Source: Lacunisphaera limnophila (lineage in GTDB: Bacteria; Verrucomicrobiota; Verrucomicrobiia; Opitutales; Opitutaceae). Taken from it: 64,000 nt of DNA. The position numbers were made by a program, and so were the translations under genes. Of this stretch, positions 54,401-62,721 are shown piece after piece (the first letter of the stretch is position 1; each line of letters opens with the position of its first letter). The notes below the pieces were generated by a model, which worked only from the letters and a program-made list of their open reading frames with translations, was not told where the DNA came from and did not search any database. Location: assembly GCF_001746835.1 (NCBI RefSeq), contig NZ_CP016094.1:310001-374000 (forward strand), in the 5' to 3' direction.

Positions 54401-54851
54401 TCGAGGCATCGATGCCCGCCGGCAGCTCCACGCCGGTCAGGTCGCGCACCACATACGAATATTCGCCGCTCGTCAGCCGCCGCACCGTGACCCGGCCGGG
54501 CTCGCCGGCGTGGGCCTTCTCGTAGGCGTCGAGCTCCGCCCGCACCCAGCCGGCCGCGGCGGCCCGCTCCGCCGCGGTCGGCAGCAGGTCGGCATCGTCC
54601 GGCGGCATGTCACCCGACTCCACCACCTCGGCGATCACCTCCCACACGTCGGCCCGCGGCCCGACCGCGGGCGTCGCCACCAGTTGCTCGAGGCTGACCT
54701 TGCCCTTCGGCTTGGTCGTGCCGTGACACTCATAACAGTAGGTGCGGAAAAAATCCGGCGGCGGGGTCTGGGCGGCCAGGGAAGGCAGCAGCCCGCAGAC
54801 GGCGGCAACGCAGATCCCTAGGGGTGACCGGGGTCTCGGGGTACGAAACAC
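51408..54851 (-). CDS. DUF1592-type cytochrome-like exported protein
   Basis: About 1147 residues from GTG 54851, which gives a signal segment ([17 protein letters not shown]). The N-terminal CYECH (C39-x2-C42-H43) is a heme c site. The DUF1587, DUF1592, DUF1595, DUF1588 and DUF1585 order is seen: [93 protein letters not shown]. The family is planctomycete/verrucomicrobial and probably redox-active at the cell surface. The last 30 residues derive from intergenic-like DNA: the reading frame continues through a CTGAGACTCG repeat before stopping. Confidence 0.87.
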   Translation of the reverse strand: MFRTPRPRSPLGICVAAVCGLLPSLAAQTPPPDFFRTYCYECHGTTKPKGKVSLEQLVATPAVGPRADVWEVIAEVVESGDMPPDDADLLPTAAERAAAAGWVRAELDAYEKAHAGEPGRVTVRRLTSGEYSYVVRDLTGVELPAGIDASSDSVGGEGFTNFGDVQFVQDATLERFLEAAKVIADHAVVGAGPLQFHADAGRTGVELSALDRINALYAAHGFRVASGEGGRPFGLERYGQAFYVSWYYRHRAALGDPDATLRGLAAKEGISGPFAEHIWAVVNRPDPGFPTRETIARWQALPAPGADPAAAQAAARAGCDELYRKLTTWPSWFFARGDLAAGGQGDESPIEFDDVSLKAAPQHRYLYRLGAPEFPPAPAGVKPVLFVPTLPGPWTLHLSFDDVNPRPGREPVVIWRNPRIVIREVVPPEDKFLVGATVVQEARRAAVSGPILATLPLRTVLSPDQAAAFRFGESADGTRLGPDDFAATGPRTIRLTGPELAASLAGRALADTVYFFEADAELGGDRDAVVRVLVSDVLPPGARDKRHRILVGDPASPGYREFRAGLAEYAALLPPNSHGEANPADRDPVPAPFDNTYNGAEHDAFVLKVKYQRNDAFFTEKLVDGADRQRLNEAWNDLFGSWPYHTAYLGMLAEHFGLKLDSPRMEDMDEARLAALPDAARPYVAALRRHFDEVTQARRQGEERHLGDALEFAARAWRRPLAEGEEARLRAFYARSRTALKLDHDEAIKAVLARVLVSPAFLYRLEPTADPAERPLDDWELASRMSFFLWSSVPDEELRRAAAAGELREPEQLARQVRRMTADPKARRLATEFFGQWLGFYRFDAFTGVDQARFPEFTNEVKNAMYDEAVSTFEYIVREGRPLREILHADYTFLNRPLAEFYGVTAPVTSTTAVERVGNAGTLNRGGALRLGSVLTTTSAPLRTSPVKRGDWILRRILGTPTPPPPADAGTLPSDPAAFGGLTLRARLDAHKRNASCANCHLRIDPLGFPLEGFDAIGRSRTAYEDGAAVDVAGEFADKSTISGVPGLLGYLESRDAQVRKTLAKKMIGYALGRTVLASDRALVDDLVGAGGEAAFADLAVKIVSSRQFRHRQGCESVQADYHSPAAGGTPLSSLRSHVSGLTPSTP

Positions 54852-55005
54852 GCCCGAAAGATTGGCAGGTCGGACGAAGGCGCAAGCGTTTGCTGCGCAA
54901 ATCTTGTCCTCACGCCCGGGCGCGCCCGCTCGCCGACCGCGCCGGTGGAATCGCACGTTGCAGTTCCGGGCGATCGGACAATCTTGAACCCAACCTCCTT
55001 CCCCC

Positions 55006-56070
55006 ATGGCCAAACCCGTCTGCTACTCCACCAAGGCGTTCTCCACCACCGGCGCCACCGCCCCGCTCAGCGCCGCCACGATCGAGCGCCGCGAGCCGAC
55101 GCCCACCGACGTCCGGATCGAGATCCTCTACTGCGGCGTCTGCCACTCCGACCTGCACTTCGCCCGCAACGAGTGGGGCTTCACCCAGTACCCCGCCGTG
55201 CCCGGCCACGAGATCGTGGGCCGCATCACCGCTGTCGGCGGCGCCGTGAAGAAATTCAAGGTCGGCGACACCGTCGGTGTGGGCTGCCTCGTCGACTCCT
55301 GCCGCACCTGCCCGAGCTGCCGCGCCGGCATGGAGCAGTTCTGCGATCTCGGCCTCGCCGGCGGCACCTACGGCGGCACGGAAAAACACCTCGGGACCCC
55401 CACCCTCGGCGGCTACGCCCAAAGCATCGTCGTGACCGAGGATTTCGTGCTGCGCCTCCCCGCCAACCTCGACCCCGCCGCCGCCGCGCCGCTGCTCTGC
55501 GCCGGCATCACCACCTACTCGCCGCTGCGCCACTGGAAGGTCGGTCCCGGCCAGAAGGTCGGCATCGTCGGGCTCGGCGGCCTCGGCCACATGGGCGTCA
55601 AGTTCGCCAAGGCCTTTGGCGCCCACGTCGTCCTCTTCACCACCTCCCCGGGCAAGGTCGCCGACGGCCAGCGCCTCGGCGCCGACGAGGTCGTGATCTC
55701 CACCGACGCCGCGCAGATGGCCGCCCAGGCCGGCAGCTTCGACTTCATCCTCGATGCCGTCTCCGCCTCGCACGACATCAATGCCTACATGAATCTGCTC
55801 AAGCGTGACGGCAACCTCACGCTCATCGGCGCACCCGAGAAGCCCCTGCCGGTCGCCGCCTTCCCGCTGCTCATGCGCCGCCGCTCCCTCTCCGGCTCAC
55901 TCATCGGCGGCCTGCCCGAGACGCAGGAGATGCTGGATTTCTGCGGCCGGCACAACATCACGAGCGACATCGAGATCATCCGCATGGATCAGATCAACGA
56001 AGCCTACGAACGCATGCTGAAGAGCGACGTGAAGTACCGCTTCGTGATCGACATGAAGACCCTCCTCTGA
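55006..56070 (+). CDS. zinc-dependent alcohol dehydrogenase (YahK/cinnamyl-alcohol type)
   Basis: A 354-residue MDR oxidoreductase that reduces aldehydes with NADPH. The catalytic zinc ligands are Cys in GVCHSDLH (residue 46), His in PGHEIVG and a Cys/Glu further on. The structural zinc cysteines are in SCRTCPSCRAGMEQFC. The Rossmann turn is GIVGLGGLGHMGVKFAKA. AAAAPLLCAGITTYSPLRHW is the CAD/YahK signature. It is transcribed alone. The substrate is likely a broad range of aldehydes. Start ATG 55006. Confidence 0.92.
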   Translation: MAKPVCYSTKAFSTTGATAPLSAATIERREPTPTDVRIEILYCGVCHSDLHFARNEWGFTQYPAVPGHEIVGRITAVGGAVKKFKVGDTVGVGCLVDSCRTCPSCRAGMEQFCDLGLAGGTYGGTEKHLGTPTLGGYAQSIVVTEDFVLRLPANLDPAAAAPLLCAGITTYSPLRHWKVGPGQKVGIVGLGGLGHMGVKFAKAFGAHVVLFTTSPGKVADGQRLGADEVVISTDAAQMAAQAGSFDFILDAVSASHDINAYMNLLKRDGNLTLIGAPEKPLPVAAFPLLMRRRSLSGSLIGGLPETQEMLDFCGRHNITSDIEIIRMDQINEAYERMLKSDVKYRFVIDMKTLL

Positions 56071-56499
56071 GCCCCGCCGTCGGGGTCAGGACTCGGCCCA
56101 TGTCGGGTCGTCGCTTGCGACGACCTAACCCACGTCCATGGGCCTCCCAGGGCCTCTCGCCCATCTCAAATTTCAAATCTGAGATTTCAAATTCCATCCG
56201 ACCAATCCCTGCCACGCGCCAAGGCCGCCAAGGATCCAACCCCTTTGCGCCTTCGCGCCTTTGCGTGAGACCTCACAATCTCTCGCCTCCCCCTTCGCGC
56301 GAGGCCCTCTGATTTGCACCCCGCAAATCACCCTGAGCTTGTCGAAGGGCTTCCTCCGCCTTCCCAACAACCAACAACTAACAACCAATACCTTCTCCTC
56401 CCCACTCCCTCGCACCCTGACACCCTCGCACCCTCTTCGTCTCCCTTTTCGCGTCTTTTTGTGCTTTTTCGTGGCCACCCTCCGTGGTTTCATCCCGCC
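56071..56499 (+). other. repeat-rich spacer upstream of the acid phosphatase
   Basis: No gene seen in 429 bp. In order: A/T-rich palindrome (56163-56193), hairpin-forming arms CGCGCCAAGGCCGCCAAGG and CCTTTGCGCCTTCGCGCC (56211-56272, a full-length copy of the CTTTGCGTGA element), two-hairpin element (56311-56350), AACAACCAACAACTAACAAC (56363-56390) and CCCTCGCACCCTGACACC (56408-56432). Confidence 0.65.
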
Positions 56500-57171
56500 A
56501 TGCCCAAGCGCTTCCCCGTCCGCCTCGCGCTCGCCGTCCTGCTGGTCCTCTCGCTCACGCTGGCGCCGCTGCGCGCCGCCGAGCCGGCCAACCTCACGCT
56601 GGCCAAGGAAACCGTCCACCGCTACCTCACCTCCGGCGCCTACGGGGAGGACCTCACCAAGGTCGCCGTCAAGGCCGGCAAGCACCTCGCCAAACGCGTC
56701 GCGCGCCCGCTGAAGGCAGGCGAGAAACGCGCCATCGTCTTCGACATCGACGAGACCACCCTCACCAACCTCTCGCATATCACGGCCAACGACTACGGCT
56801 ACGTGCCCGAGGTCTGGAGCCGCTGGACCGCCACCGGCCAGGCCCGTGCCATCATCCCCGTCCAACTGATCTACGATGTCGCCACGCACAACCAGGTCGC
56901 CGTCTTCTTCATCACCGGCCGCGGCCCGGCCGAGGCCGCGGCGACCGAGAGAAACTTGCGCGAGACCGGCTACGCCACCTGGGAGAAAATCTATTACAAG
57001 CCCGATGACCACAGCGGCACCGCCCGCGGCTACAAGACTGAGATCCGCCGCCAGCTCGCCGCCCAGGGCTACACGATTCTGCTCAACATCGGCGACCAGG
57101 AGAGCGACCTCGCCGGCGGCTTCGCCGAGGCCACCTTCAAGCTGCCCAATCCGTTCTACCTGATCCGGTGA
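56500..57171 (+). CDS. exported class-B-like acid phosphatase (HAD superfamily, e(P4) type)
   Basis: A 223-residue exported HAD phosphatase. The signal peptide is RLALAVLLVLSLTLAPLRAAE. The catalytic DxD is Asp82/Asp84 in VFDIDETTLTN; the second motif FFITGRG and the third NIGDQESDLAGG follow the HAD pattern. The arrangement places it in subfamily IIIB (acid phosphatase/5'-nucleotidase e(P4)-like). It removes phosphate from nucleotides or other esters outside the cytoplasm, in line with phosphate scavenging. No lipobox was seen. ATG 56500. Confidence 0.88.
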   Translation: MPKRFPVRLALAVLLVLSLTLAPLRAAEPANLTLAKETVHRYLTSGAYGEDLTKVAVKAGKHLAKRVARPLKAGEKRAIVFDIDETTLTNLSHITANDYGYVPEVWSRWTATGQARAIIPVQLIYDVATHNQVAVFFITGRGPAEAAATERNLRETGYATWEKIYYKPDDHSGTARGYKTEIRRQLAAQGYTILLNIGDQESDLAGGFAEATFKLPNPFYLIR

Positions 57172-57192
57172 CCGCGGGCGTTAACTCTCCCT

Positions 57193-57300
57193 TGTAGGGC
57201 GGGGTCGCCGACGGAGGCTTGGCGGAGATGGCGAAGCAACCCCGCCTTGGTGCGCAGGTGGCACCACGCTCGAGGCGGGGTTCAGCGACCCCGCCCTACA
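57193..57300. mobile_element. 108-bp MITE-like element, copy 1
   Basis: Terminal inverted repeats TGTAGGGCGGGGTCGC / GCGACCCCGCCCTACA, 108 bp in all, without coding capacity. Copy 2 (59642-59749) has the same length, similar ends and a near-identical left half (CGGAGGCTTGGCGGAGATGG). They bracket the spermidine-synthase-like gene as direct copies. No target-site duplication could be confirmed. Confidence 0.7.
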
Positions 57301-57392
57301 ATCTAAGCCCGTTATCAGATTTCAGGTCTCAGGTTTCAGGTTTTTTCTGTCCCTTGTTACTTGTCACTTGCCCCTTTTCACTTCTCCCCCGC

Positions 57393-59639
57393 GTGCTTCT
57401 CCCCGCCTTCACCATCTTCACCGGCGCCTTCCTGCTGTTCCAGATCCAGCCGCTGATGGGTAAGTATCTGTTGCCGTGGTTCGGCGGCGGACCGGGCGTG
57501 TGGACCACCTGCCTGCTGTTTTTCCAGACCCTGCTCCTCGGCGGCTACGCCTACGCCCACTGGCTCTCGTCCGCCTTCCCGCCGCGCCGGCAGGCCGTCA
57601 TCCACCTCACACTCCTGGCCGCCTCCCTGGCTTTTCTCCCCGTGATCCCGGGCACCGGCTGGAAACCGGAAGGACAGGACGAGCCGGTCGGCCGCATTCT
57701 CCTGCTCCTGCTCACCACGGTCGGCCTGCCCTACCTCGTGCTCTCCGCCACGGGTCCGCTCGTCCAACGCTGGTTCAGCCTCCTGCACCCGGGCACCTCA
57801 CCCTACCGGCTCTACGCTCTCTCCAACGCCGGCTCGCTCCTCGCCCTGCTGACCTTCCCGTTCGTCTTCGAGCCGCTGGCCCCGCGCGCCAGCCTCGCCT
57901 GGGCCTGGTCCGCCGGGCTAATCGTTTTCGCGACGCTCTGCGGCGCCCTCGCCTGGCGGCTGCGCGGCCTACCGACGATCCAAGCCCCGGACATCGCCCC
58001 CCAGATCCCAACTCCGGCCCCGGCCGCCACCGATCGCCTGCTCTGGTTCGTCCTGCCTGCCCTCGCCTCGCTCCTGCTCGTGGCCACGACCAACAAGATC
58101 TGCCTCGATATCGCCGCCGTGCCTTTCCTCTGGGTGCTCCCGCTCGCGGTCTACCTGTTCACCTTCATCCTCTGCTTCGATCACCCGCGCTGGTATTCGC
58201 GCCGGCTCTGGGCCGCGCTGCTCACCGCCGGCTGCGGCGCCACGGTCCGCTGCGTGCAGGATGCCACGATCTCCCTGCCCGTGCAAGTCGGGGTCTACGT
58301 GACCACCCTCCTCGCCGCGGGCATGGTCTGCCACGGGGAACTCCACCGCTTGCGTCCGACCGCGGCCCGGTTGACGGGCTACTACCTGACCATCGCCGCC
58401 GGCGGCGCGGCGGGCAGCATCTTCGTGGCGCTGCTCGCGCCGCTGCTCTTCGCCGACTACCGCGAGCTGCAGCTCGGCCTCGTCCTGCTGCTGTATTTCA
58501 CCGGCGTCGTCTGCCTCCTGTACCGCAGCCGCTCCCTCGCCCTCGGTGTAGCCCTGGGCGCGCTTGCCGTCCCCTTCGTCGTGCCCGCGCTGCAGGCGGA
58601 GGCGGGGCGCGGGGCCGCCGCCTGGTTCGGTTCCTGGGCGATGGAGTGCTACCTCTTCTGCCGCGAACACCTGCTGGCGATCGGAGCCGGCCTGGTGCTG
58701 ATCGCCGTCGGCCTGCGCCATGGCGCGCGGATCGGCACGGGGGGCTGGCAGCGCCGCATGGGCGCCGTGCCGCTCCTCCTGGCGGTGCTGCTAGGCGTGG
58801 TCTTCGTGCGGCAGGCACAGCACGACGGCCGGAACGTCCTCGCTGCGGCCCGCAATTTCTACGGCGCCTACAAGATCCTGCTCTACAACGAAAACGACCT
58901 GCTCGGCCGCTGTTTCATGCTCTCGCACGGCGGCATCGTCCACGGGCTGCAGTTCGGCCATTTCGAGTATGCGGGCTGGCCCACCTCCTACTACGGCGCC
59001 ACCAGCGGCGTGGGCCGCGCCCTCGACTCGATCCCGGGGGAACGCCGCATCGGGCTCGTCGGGCTCGGCGCCGGCACCCTCGCCGCCTACGGCCGGCCGG
59101 GCGACGTGTTCCGTTTCTACGAGATCGACGCCGCCATCGTCGGCGTCGCCCGCACCCACTTCTCCTTCCTCCGCCGCACCCCCGCCACGGTCGAGATCGC
59201 CCTCGGCGACGCCCGGCTCACGCTGGAGGACGAGTTGCGCCGGGGTGATTCCCAGCCCTTCGACCTGCTCATCCTCGACGCATTCAGCGGCGATGCCATT
59301 CCGATCCATCTGCTCACGCGCGAGGCGATGGCGCTCTACCTGGCCCGCCTCAAGCCGGGCGGTCTGATCGCCGTGCACATCTCCAACCGCCACCTCGACC
59401 TGCGCCCCGTGGTCGAGGGCCTCGCCCGGCACCACGGTCTGCACATCGTGAACATCAGCGACCAGGTCGAGAAGCGGGACTGGTGGCTCTACGACAGCAG
59501 TTGGATGCTCCTCTCCGCCGACCCCGACAAGCTGGCCGCCGAGGCCATCAGCTCGGCCGCCGAGGAACCGCCCGACGCGACCGCGACCTACGTCGACTGG
59601 ACCGACGACCACGCGAGCCTGTTTGAGATCCTGAAGTGA
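57393..59639 (+). CDS. membrane-fused spermidine-synthase-like protein
   Basis: About 748 residues from GTG 57393. The N-terminal two-thirds has many membrane helices (TIFTGAFLLFQIQPLMGKYLL, CLLFFQTLLLGGYAYAHWL, LYALSNAGSLLALLTFPFVF). The C-terminal 250 residues are a spermidine-synthase-type Rossmann domain (GLVGLGAGTLAAYGRPGD, FYEIDAAIVGVART, IALGDARLTLEDEL, LLILDAFSGDAIPIHLLT, LKPGGLIAVHISN). The fusion is a known bacterial family. It may use a decarboxylated-SAM-like donor or another aminopropyl or methyl group; its substrate is unknown. The start was chosen to exclude the upstream MITE-like element. Confidence 0.82.
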   Translation: MLLPAFTIFTGAFLLFQIQPLMGKYLLPWFGGGPGVWTTCLLFFQTLLLGGYAYAHWLSSAFPPRRQAVIHLTLLAASLAFLPVIPGTGWKPEGQDEPVGRILLLLLTTVGLPYLVLSATGPLVQRWFSLLHPGTSPYRLYALSNAGSLLALLTFPFVFEPLAPRASLAWAWSAGLIVFATLCGALAWRLRGLPTIQAPDIAPQIPTPAPAATDRLLWFVLPALASLLLVATTNKICLDIAAVPFLWVLPLAVYLFTFILCFDHPRWYSRRLWAALLTAGCGATVRCVQDATISLPVQVGVYVTTLLAAGMVCHGELHRLRPTAARLTGYYLTIAAGGAAGSIFVALLAPLLFADYRELQLGLVLLLYFTGVVCLLYRSRSLALGVALGALAVPFVVPALQAEAGRGAAAWFGSWAMECYLFCREHLLAIGAGLVLIAVGLRHGARIGTGGWQRRMGAVPLLLAVLLGVVFVRQAQHDGRNVLAAARNFYGAYKILLYNENDLLGRCFMLSHGGIVHGLQFGHFEYAGWPTSYYGATSGVGRALDSIPGERRIGLVGLGAGTLAAYGRPGDVFRFYEIDAAIVGVARTHFSFLRRTPATVEIALGDARLTLEDELRRGDSQPFDLLILDAFSGDAIPIHLLTREAMALYLARLKPGGLIAVHISNRHLDLRPVVEGLARHHGLHIVNISDQVEKRDWWLYDSSWMLLSADPDKLAAEAISSAAEEPPDATATYVDWTDDHASLFEILK

Positions 59640-59641
59640 CC

Positions 59642-59749
59642 TGTAGGGCGGGGTCGCCGACGGAGGCTCGGCGGAGATGGCGAAGCAACCCCGCCTCGGA
59701 CGTGTTGCGATCCGCGAAGAAAGGCGGGGTCCGGCGACCCCGACCTACA
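59642..59749. mobile_element. 108-bp MITE-like element, copy 2
   Basis: Same length and orientation as copy 1, with ends TGTAGGGCGGGGTCGCCG and CGGCGACCCCGACCTACA. It starts three bases after the stop of the spermidine-synthase-like gene. Interior sequence from about 59695 differs from copy 1. Confidence 0.7.
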
Positions 59750-59758
59750 AATTATGCC

Positions 59759-61927
59759 TTACTTTGCCGGCTCGGCCACCGCCGCCGGCGCGGCCTCAAC
59801 CGCGACGGCCGGCGGCGGGTTCTGCCAGAAATAATGCCCGCGCTGGGTGCGGTCCCAGCGGACATACAGCGCGGCGGCGGCCAGCACCAGCAACAGCACC
59901 CACAGCAGCCGGCGGCGGCGGGCGGCGTCCTTGTCCTCATAGGGATCATCCAGCGAACGCCGGGCCCCGGCCGGCAGCACGGCTAGGTCGGTGAGCTTCG
60001 TGCCGAAGGGGATGTTGATCGCCACGCGGCCGTTCACCGCCCAGCCGTTGCCCTCGAGGATGGGGCCGAGGGTGCGTTGCCGCAGCTTCAGCCACGCGAT
60101 CACCATCGAAGGGGTTGAGATCACCAGGATCAGGCCGAGGACCACGAGCGGGTACTGCCAGGGCTTGAGCTGGAAGACATACCCGAGGATGAGCGTCAGG
60201 GCGGTGACCGCACCCGAGATGGCGACGCCGATGGCCGCCACGGCGCCGACGTCCACCTTCTTCGGCGGCTCGATCTTGGCGGCGACCGCACCCTCGGCCG
60301 TGCTCGCGAGCTTGGCGCTCGAGGCGGCCTCGGCGGCGGCGGCGCGCTTGGCCACCTGCTCCTCGATCATGCGGAGGAACTTCTTGTACGGCGACCAGAA
60401 CGCCTGCCGGATGCTGATCGGGTTGTCCACGATGGCCGTGACCACGGCGTCCCAGTCCCGGCCCTGCCGGTCGTAGAAGACGCCGTTGCGGCCGACAAAG
60501 AGGTAGTCGCTGTCGCCCTGCGTGAAACAGGCCGCGATCTTCATCGGCGGGAGCCCGGCGCGCTTGCAGTCCACATAGGCGATGTAGGCCTTGCTCATGG
60601 CCGCGAGCGGGTTCGGCGCATCCACCCGGATGCACAGCTCGGTGCTGCGGCTGTCGAGATAGAGCGTGCCGGCCTGGAAGACCGCCCACTGGTCGCGCGA
60701 ATAGAAATCGGCGAAGTTGACGAAATTGTGCAGCAGCGCGCGCAGGTCGCGGTGGTAATGCGTGAGGCGGTCCACGTCGCTGATGGCCTTGAACTCGGGC
60801 TCCAGCGCCTGATCGCGGGCGACCAGCGCGGCAAGGGCCGCGCGCCCTTCCCCGGCCAGGATCGCCTTGATCCGAGCCAGCCCAAGCGGCTCCACCGCGC
60901 TGCCGGCCTTGCCGCCGAGCCAGGTCTCGTAGGGCGCAAATTTGGCGTTGAGCGCGGCCCAGTCGGCCTCGGTGAGGGCGGTCTTGGCGGCCCCGAGCAC
61001 GGGCGTGACGACCGCGGCGTGCAGCGTGGCCAGCGCGGCGGCCCAGGCCGGATTCACCCCGTCAAACAGCGGCAGCGCGCGCCCGCCCTCGATGCGGGAC
61101 AGCGGGAAGCCGGTGACCTCGTCGGCCGTGATCTTCAGATCCTTCGCGGCGATGGCGAGATACTCGCTCTCGGCGCCGTTGAGCGCCGCGGCGGCGCGGC
61201 CGTCGTAGGCCGCGAGCCGGCAGCGGCCGAAATAATCCTGCACCTTCGGCCGCACGGCCTTGAGGGCAGCGACGGCGGCATCGGTCGCCTCGCCCAGCAC
61301 GGCGATGTCCTTGCGCGCGCTGTGCTCCACCCATGCGGCATACGCGGTGAGTTCACCGAAAAAGGCCTCGATCTGCGCAGCCGTGACGCCGATCGCGCCG
61401 GTGCGGTCCGCCGTGCCGCCCAGGCACGCGATGATGTCCTTGATCAGCGCCTGCACCGCCGCGTCCTCCGTGGCCTCGGGCGGGATCACGCCGTCACCGT
61501 TGAGCGCGCTGGCGGCAAAGATCTGCGCGGTGTTGCTCGAGTCGGCCACCGTGATGGCCGCGGCTTCCTTCTTGCCCAGGTTGGCCAGGATCTGCCGGGC
61601 GGAAGCGAGGAGGATCTTCCCCTCGGGCGTGGCGTCGTTGATCGCGGCCAACGGCAGGCCGTCGGTGCCGTGCAGCAGGACGCCAAGGTCCTTCAGCCGC
61701 GGCGTGGCCCATTTGATGGCGGCCAGCAACTCGGGCACGCGGATGCGGCCGTCGCCATCGGCGTCCAGCAGCTTGAGCGTGGCCTCGTCCAGCTCGAGCC
61801 CCTTCACCGGGCAGCTCAGCGCCACCCACAGTTTCTGGTCAAGCTGCTCAAGATTGAGGAGGTCGGCGCCTGATTCGAGGGTGACTTGATCGAGGCCGCC
61901 GGTCCGGAAGAATTTCCAAGTGTGCAT
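59759..61927 (-). CDS. large hypothetical protein with EF-hand-like loops and C-terminal membrane helices
   Basis: A 722-residue protein of unknown function. Near the N-terminus, LKLLDADGDGRIRVPELL (residues 52-68) is a good EF-hand loop, and SALNGDGVIPPEA a weaker second one. The middle (about 150-500) is helical. Two hydrophobic segments follow (VAAIGVAISGAVTALTLILGYVF and PLVVLGLILVISTPSMVIAWL), then a cytoplasmic/basic part and a last helix (LLWVLLLVLAAAALYV). It has no signal peptide. Calcium may control it; the true role is open. ATG 61927. Confidence 0.75.
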   Translation of the reverse strand: MHTWKFFRTGGLDQVTLESGADLLNLEQLDQKLWVALSCPVKGLELDEATLKLLDADGDGRIRVPELLAAIKWATPRLKDLGVLLHGTDGLPLAAINDATPEGKILLASARQILANLGKKEAAAITVADSSNTAQIFAASALNGDGVIPPEATEDAAVQALIKDIIACLGGTADRTGAIGVTAAQIEAFFGELTAYAAWVEHSARKDIAVLGEATDAAVAALKAVRPKVQDYFGRCRLAAYDGRAAAALNGAESEYLAIAAKDLKITADEVTGFPLSRIEGGRALPLFDGVNPAWAAALATLHAAVVTPVLGAAKTALTEADWAALNAKFAPYETWLGGKAGSAVEPLGLARIKAILAGEGRAALAALVARDQALEPEFKAISDVDRLTHYHRDLRALLHNFVNFADFYSRDQWAVFQAGTLYLDSRSTELCIRVDAPNPLAAMSKAYIAYVDCKRAGLPPMKIAACFTQGDSDYLFVGRNGVFYDRQGRDWDAVVTAIVDNPISIRQAFWSPYKKFLRMIEEQVAKRAAAAEAASSAKLASTAEGAVAAKIEPPKKVDVGAVAAIGVAISGAVTALTLILGYVFQLKPWQYPLVVLGLILVISTPSMVIAWLKLRQRTLGPILEGNGWAVNGRVAINIPFGTKLTDLAVLPAGARRSLDDPYEDKDAARRRRLLWVLLLVLAAAALYVRWDRTQRGHYFWQNPPPAVAVEAAPAAVAEPAK

Positions 61928-62075
61928 GGGTGTGGTGTGTCCGGTCAGCCTTTAAGGTCGGGCCCGGGCAGGCAAATGCGAAGTGGCCGGCAGGCCCCCC
62001 ACCCTGGGCAAGATGTGCGCATTGCTGGCCAAGGACCGCCGGTCCCGCCGGCCGGTTTGGTGCTATGCTCACCGC

Positions 62076-62525
62076 ATGAAAACCTTCCTCGTGCCCGTCG
62101 ATTTCTCGCCGGTCACCGACAAGGTGATTGACGCCGCCCTGGGTTTCGCCCGGGCCATGCAGGGTCGGGTTATCCTGCTCCACATCATCCAACCCCCCGT
62201 GATCGCCGGCGGAGAGCACGCCCTCCCGGCCGATGTGATCGAGGAGGTGGTCCAAAACAACCAGCGCGCCGCCCTGCAGAAACTCGACGGCCGCCGGGAG
62301 AGCTTCCGCAAGGAGGCGATCGACTGCAGTGTCGCCGCCGAGGTCGGCGCCCCCGACCGCGTAATCGTGGCCGAGGCCGCCAAACGCCAGGCTGACTTCA
62401 TCATCATGGGGTCACACGGCCATGGCCGGCTCTACGACTTCCTCGTCGGCAGCACCGCCAGCGGCGTGATCAAACAGGCTACATGCGGCGTGATCGTGAT
62501 CCCGCCCGCCGACCGGCACGACTGA
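62076..62525 (+). CDS. universal stress protein (UspA family)
   Basis: A 149-residue Usp-fold protein. It begins FLVPVDFSPVTDKVIDAAL and ends with the ATP-binding motif DFIIMGSHGHGRLYDFLVGSTASGVIKQATCGVIVIP (Gly-x2-Gly-x9-Gly-Ser). This form usually binds ATP. It helps survival under stress or starvation. ATG 62076. A palindromic hairpin follows the stop. Confidence 0.9.
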   Translation: MKTFLVPVDFSPVTDKVIDAALGFARAMQGRVILLHIIQPPVIAGGEHALPADVIEEVVQNNQRAALQKLDGRRESFRKEAIDCSVAAEVGAPDRVIVAEAAKRQADFIIMGSHGHGRLYDFLVGSTASGVIKQATCGVIVIPPADRHD

Positions 62526-62540
62526 ACCCATCCCCCCGCC

Positions 62541-62563
62541 GCCGTTTTTCACCGGTGAACGGC
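62541..62563 (+). terminator. palindromic hairpin after the uspA-like gene
   Basis: GCCGTT and AACGGC arms around the palindrome CACCGGTG, 16 bp after the stop codon, without a T run. A weak terminator candidate. Further on, 62675-62713 holds a GTCCGTCGTCCGTCGTCTG tract. Confidence 0.4.
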
Positions 62564-62721
62564 GCACCGCAAAAACGGACCGTCCGACCGCGATCCGGGC
62601 GCAATTCGCGGCCTTCTCCCTTGGCAGACCCCGCCGCGTGACTACGGTCGCCAGACCCCGTTCAGGCTTGGTTAGTCCGTCGTCCGTCGTCTGTCGTCTC
62701 TAATCCGTCCTCCCCCTCCCC

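Noticed and set aside
51849-54821. 990-codon + strand open frame opposite the DUF1592 gene
   Set aside because: Arg/Gln/His/Ala-rich with no motif; the heme and DUF motifs are in the minus strand.
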